Positions 38,224 through 41,094 of a stretch of DNA of 41,094 bases are shown here, in pieces. The notes beneath the pieces were generated by a model that was not told where the DNA came from, did not search any database, and was given only the letters and a program-made list of their open reading frames with translations. The DNA is taken from NCBI GenBank assembly GCA_024653325.1, contig JANLFX010000018.1:1-41094 (forward strand). Reading direction: 5' to 3'. Origin of the DNA: Anaerolineae bacterium (GTDB lineage Bacteria; Chloroflexota; Anaerolineae; JACIWR01). Both the position numbers and the translations under genes were made by a program. Each line of letters begins with the position of its first letter. Positions within the stretch are counted from its first letter, which is position 1.

Positions 38224-38556
38224 ATGGCAGAAATAACGCAAGAGCGAATACCCAACGGTCCCGCTGCGGCCGCCATATTATCGGCGGGGGTGGGTTCGGC
38301 AACCATCGGCCTAATGACTACGGGGGCGGTCATCAGCACAGGATTGGAATCAGCTCTCAACTGGTGGAGCCCGGCCGGGCCACTGACGGGCAAGACCGGT
38401 CTGGGCATCATCGCCTGGCTGGTCACCTGGGTCGTGCTGCACGTCCTGTGGAAGGATAAAGACGTGCCTCTCATCCGCGTGCTCGTCTTGACACTGGTGT
38501 TATTGGCGCTGGGGCTGCTGCTAACCTTCCCGCCGGTCTTTGAAGCATTCGAATAA
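38224..38556 (+). CDS. Small membrane protein, unknown function
   Basis: 110 residues with about three hydrophobic segments (AAAAILSAGVGSATIGLM, GLGIIAWLVTWVVLHVLW, VLVLTLVLLALGLLLTF). It follows the putative heme b membrane protein by 29 nt, with AAGGAAGGGG before the ATG, so they are probably co-transcribed and may form one complex. No family recognised. Confidence 0.8.
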   Translation: MAEITQERIPNGPAAAAILSAGVGSATIGLMTTGAVISTGLESALNWWSPAGPLTGKTGLGIIAWLVTWVVLHVLWKDKDVPLIRVLVLTLVLLALGLLLTFPPVFEAFE

Positions 38557-38579
38557 CAAGTAACAAGAAAGGACATCCC

Positions 38580-38906
38580 ATGACAATTGAAGTACATTTG
38601 TACGGCAGTCTGCGCCGCTACGCGCCCGACCCCCGGCCCGACCGGGAGTGTGTGGTGCGGTTCACCCCCGGACCAGAAGAGACGATAGAGACGGTCCTGG
38701 AGCGGCTGGGAATACCTGCCGCTGAGCTCGGCCACGTCTTTCTGAATGGGTCGCTGCTCGCCACCTGCAACGCCATGGCCCCCTGGCTGCGCTACCAGCA
38801 AGCCCAGGCAAACGTGTTCAACCGGGAACGAGCCCTGGACATCCTGCTGGGAGCCAACGACCGACTGGGATTGTTCCCTCGCGAGATGGCCATGTTGGTG
38901 GTGTGA
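38580..38906 (+). CDS. MoaD/ThiS-like beta-grasp protein
   Basis: 108 residues. The start IEVHLYGSLRRYAPDP and TIETVLERLGIPAAELGHVFLNGSLL are typical of MoaD/ThiS ubiquitin-like sulfur carriers. The C-terminus reads REMAMLVV and lacks the Gly-Gly used for thiocarboxylation, so a standard sulfur-carrier role is unlikely; it may be a binding or regulatory variant. AAGAAAGGA lies upstream of the ATG. It stands 3 nt before the methyltransferase gene. Confidence 0.8.
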   Translation: MTIEVHLYGSLRRYAPDPRPDRECVVRFTPGPEETIETVLERLGIPAAELGHVFLNGSLLATCNAMAPWLRYQQAQANVFNRERALDILLGANDRLGLFPREMAMLVV

Positions 38907-38909
38907 ACG

Positions 38910-39683
38910 ATGAAACCCGTACCGCTCTACGACCCTTTCAGTGCCGACTATGACCGCTTCGTCAACTGGCGGGAACGGCTGACCTACGAGCTGCCCTTCA
39001 TCGAGCAGCAACTGACCGCCGTCAGGGCGCGGCGCGTACTGGACGCGGCCTGCGGCACAGGGATGCACGCCATTGCCCTGGCCCAACGCGGTTACGACGT
39101 GACCGGCGCGGACCTGAGCGCGGGCATGATCGAGCGCGCGTGGGAAAACGCCACGGAGACAGGCAGCGAGGTTCGCTTCGTCGTCGCCGGTTTTGGCGAA
39201 CTGGTGGAGAAGGTCGGCGCTGGCTTCGATGCCCTGCTCTGTCTGGGCAACAGCCTGCCCCACGTGCTCACCGCCGCAGAATTGCACGCCACCCTGGCCG
39301 ATTTCGCCGCCGTCCTGCGTCCCGGCGGATTACTGCTTATCCAAAACCGCAACTTCGACGCGGTGGTGGCCCATCGCGCCCGCTGGATGCCGCCCCAGGC
39401 CCACCGTGAGGGTGAGCATGAGTGGCTCTTCGTCCGCTTCTACGACTTCAACCCAGACGGCACCCTGACCTTCAACGTCATCACCCTGCGGCGCCAGGGA
39501 ACAGGCGAATGGGCACAGCATGTCGAAACGACCACGTTGCGCCCGTGGCTGCACGACGAACTGGCAAGGGCGACCACAGCCGCCGGATTCAGGAGTCTCA
39601 CCTGCTATGGCGACATGCGCGGCGCACTCTTTGACCCCAAAAGCAGTGGGGATCTGATCGTGACCGCTCATCGAGCGGTTTAG
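38910..39683 (+). CDS. Class I SAM-dependent methyltransferase
   Basis: 257 residues, cytosolic. Motif I is VLDAACGTGMHAIALAQRGY, the acidic residue after strand 2 is in VTGADLSAGMI, and LRPGGLLLIQNRNFD supplies the post-III region. A Rossmann fold with an extra C-terminal beta part. The substrate is not evident; the closest-looking relatives are small-molecule methyltransferases. It starts 3 nt after the MoaD-like gene, so they are coupled. Confidence 0.9.
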   Translation: MKPVPLYDPFSADYDRFVNWRERLTYELPFIEQQLTAVRARRVLDAACGTGMHAIALAQRGYDVTGADLSAGMIERAWENATETGSEVRFVVAGFGELVEKVGAGFDALLCLGNSLPHVLTAAELHATLADFAAVLRPGGLLLIQNRNFDAVVAHRARWMPPQAHREGEHEWLFVRFYDFNPDGTLTFNVITLRRQGTGEWAQHVETTTLRPWLHDELARATTAAGFRSLTCYGDMRGALFDPKSSGDLIVTAHRAV

Positions 39684-39725
39684 ACACAAACGAAGTTTGT
39701 GGCAACAAAAACGAGGAGGTAAACG

Positions 39726-40910
39726 ATGAAAATCCGAAAAATGAGAGAGGACATCTATTGGCTGGGAGCCGTTGACTGGGACAGACGCCTGTTCGACTCC
39801 CTGATTCCCCTGCCCGACGGCACGAGCTACAATGCCTATCTGATTCAGGGCAGCGAGAAAACGGCCCTATTGGACACCGTTGATCCGCCCATGGCCGATG
39901 TGCTCATGTTCCAACTGGAGAGCGTGCCGCGTATTGATTACATCATTGCCCACCACGCCGAGCAGGACCATTCCGGGACCATTCCCCAGGTTCTGGGAAA
40001 GTACAGAAACGCCAGGGTGGTCACCACGCCCAAAGGGAAGGGCATGCTGATGGACTTGTTGCATATCCCAGAAGGAAAGTTCATCACCGTCGAGGATGGG
40101 GAGACCCTGTCGCTGGGGAATAAAACACTGGAGTTCATCCACACCCCCTGGGTCCACTGGCCGGAGACCATGGTCACCTACCTGCCGGAGGAGCGTATTC
40201 TTTTCTCCTGCGATTTCTTCGGCTCCCACCTGGCCACCAGCGACCTGTCCGTCACCGATGAGGCGCGCGTCTACGAGGCGGCCAAGCGTTATTACGCGGA
40301 GATCATGATGCCCTTCCGCAAAGTGATCCGCAAAAACCTGGAGAAAATCGGAGATCGGGCCATAGACCTGATCGCGCCCAGCCACGGCCCCATCTACGAC
40401 CGCCCGGCGTTCATCGTGGATGCCTACCGGGATTGGACCTCGGAAGAACCGAAGAATGTGGTGGTACTACCCTACATCTCGATGCACGGCAGCACCGCCA
40501 AGATGGTGGAGTACCTGGTCAGCGCCCTGGCCGAAAGCGGGGTGACGGTGCACCAATTCAACCTGGCGGTCACCGACATCGGCAAACTGGCCATCACCCT
40601 GGTGGACGCGGCCACGATTGTTATCGGCACGCCCACGGTACACGTCGGCCCGCACCCCAACGTGGTCTATGCCGCGTATCTGGCCAACGCCCTGCGGCCC
40701 AAGCTCAAATTCGCCTCCATCATCGGTTCCTACGGCTGGAGCAGCAAGGCCATAGAACAGATTGCCGGCCTGATTCCGAACTTGCAGGTGGAGATATTGG
40801 ACCCCGTCCTTTGCCAAGGGTATCCCAGGGAGGCCGATTTCAAGGCGCTGGACAACCTGGCGGCAACCATTGCCGATAAGCATCGCCAGCACAACCTTCT
40901 GACCCCGTAG
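39726..40910 (+). CDS. Flavodiiron protein (FprA family)
   Basis: 394 residues. The N-terminal metallo-beta-lactamase-like domain has the di-iron ligands in HHAEQDHSG (H77, E79, D81, H82), the His of HTPWVHWPET, the Asp of FSCDFFGSH and a late His in APSHGP. The C-terminal flavodoxin domain has the FMN loop in PYISMHGSTAKM. These enzymes reduce O2 to water or NO to N2O in the cytosol of anaerobes and microaerophiles, taking electrons from rubredoxin or a similar carrier. AGGAGG lies before the ATG. Ferredoxins in the window are possible donors. Confidence 0.94.
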   Translation: MKIRKMREDIYWLGAVDWDRRLFDSLIPLPDGTSYNAYLIQGSEKTALLDTVDPPMADVLMFQLESVPRIDYIIAHHAEQDHSGTIPQVLGKYRNARVVTTPKGKGMLMDLLHIPEGKFITVEDGETLSLGNKTLEFIHTPWVHWPETMVTYLPEERILFSCDFFGSHLATSDLSVTDEARVYEAAKRYYAEIMMPFRKVIRKNLEKIGDRAIDLIAPSHGPIYDRPAFIVDAYRDWTSEEPKNVVVLPYISMHGSTAKMVEYLVSALAESGVTVHQFNLAVTDIGKLAITLVDAATIVIGTPTVHVGPHPNVVYAAYLANALRPKLKFASIIGSYGWSSKAIEQIAGLIPNLQVEILDPVLCQGYPREADFKALDNLAATIADKHRQHNLLTP

Positions 40911-40946
40911 CGGCGGGGATTTGCACAATGAAGCCCCCGCCCACGC

Positions 40947-41094
40947 GAAGCCCCCGCCGCAAGGCGGGGGAGGGATCACCGCTAAACCAGGCAATCCGGC
41001 GGTCACAGACCCCCTGTCGCGCCGGGGGCTTGCAGAATGAAGCCCCCGCCGCAAGGCGGGGGAGGGATCACCGCTAAACCAGGCAATCCGGCGG
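40947..41094. repeat. 92-bp direct repeat, second copy cut by window edge
   Basis: The 56 bp at 40947-41002 recur exactly at 41039-41094; the period is 92 bp. Each unit holds a CCCCCGCCGC-AA-GGCGGGGG hairpin, then TCACCGCTAAACC, then a GACCCCCTG...GGGGGCTT hairpin. The family is shared with 31951-32095 in the opposite orientation. It follows the flavodiiron gene and may end its transcript. Confidence 0.85.

Overview
The window is a bacterial chromosome segment of fairly high GC with dense gene packing and clear sigma-70-type promoters. The gene content (CHAT/vWA/FHA proteins, SpoIID/propeller secreted protein ending in a YLPLI-type tail, NifU-MIP18 fusion, dispersed palindromic repeats) suggests an environmental Chloroflexota (Anaerolineae-like) genome. 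That assignment is inference; the complete 16S gene at 23586-25116 would settle it.

Layout. (1) 1-660: 3' end of an IS110-type transposase gene and a dispersed repeat. (2) 707-10813, minus strand: a run reading leftward from a promoter at 10880-10908. It encodes a membrane protein with an extracellular HExxH/vWA part and a cytosolic FHA domain, a 730-aa CHAT protease-like protein, a membrane coiled-coil protein, a TPR protein, a second CHAT protein that has lost its 5' end next to a palindromic tandem repeat, then an alpha/beta hydrolase and a 2-hydroxyacid dehydrogenase. (3) 10938-17389: a secreted propeller/SpoIID protein (plus) and a class A penicillin-binding protein (minus), convergent on one bidirectional terminator. 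(4) 17394-25558, minus strand: a complete rRNA operon, 16S-tRNA-Ile-tRNA-Ala-23S-5S. The 23S gene is broken by three group I introns, two with LAGLIDADG endonuclease genes, and carries a further hairpin insertion. There are tandem promoters, an apparent attenuator in the leader, and an internal promoter before 23S. (5) 25721-31950, plus strand: a sulfur/Fe-S operon with ferredoxin, NifS-like protein lacking the PLP lysine, NifU-MIP18 fusion, TusA, CBS-ACT protein, ferredoxin, YHS protein, DsrE2-like protein and a Zn/Cd-type P-ATPase. (6) 32111-40910, plus strand: a ferritin-like/VIT1 transporter, CopA, an FTR1 permease, a glutaredoxin with an in-frame UGA at its catalytic cysteine (probable selenoprotein), small membrane proteins (one frameshifted), a cytochrome c, a MoaD/ThiS-like protein, a methyltransferase and a flavodiiron protein. 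The right edge enters a 92-bp GC-rich repeat.

How they fit together. Region 2 looks like an envelope-to-cytosol signalling or conflict module: surface vWA/zincin, cytosolic FHA, CHAT effectors, TPR adaptor. Region 3 remodels peptidoglycan. Regions 5 and 6 form a metal, sulfur and redox island. A shared 14-bp sequence just upstream of the promoters of the Fe-S operon and of copA hints at common control.
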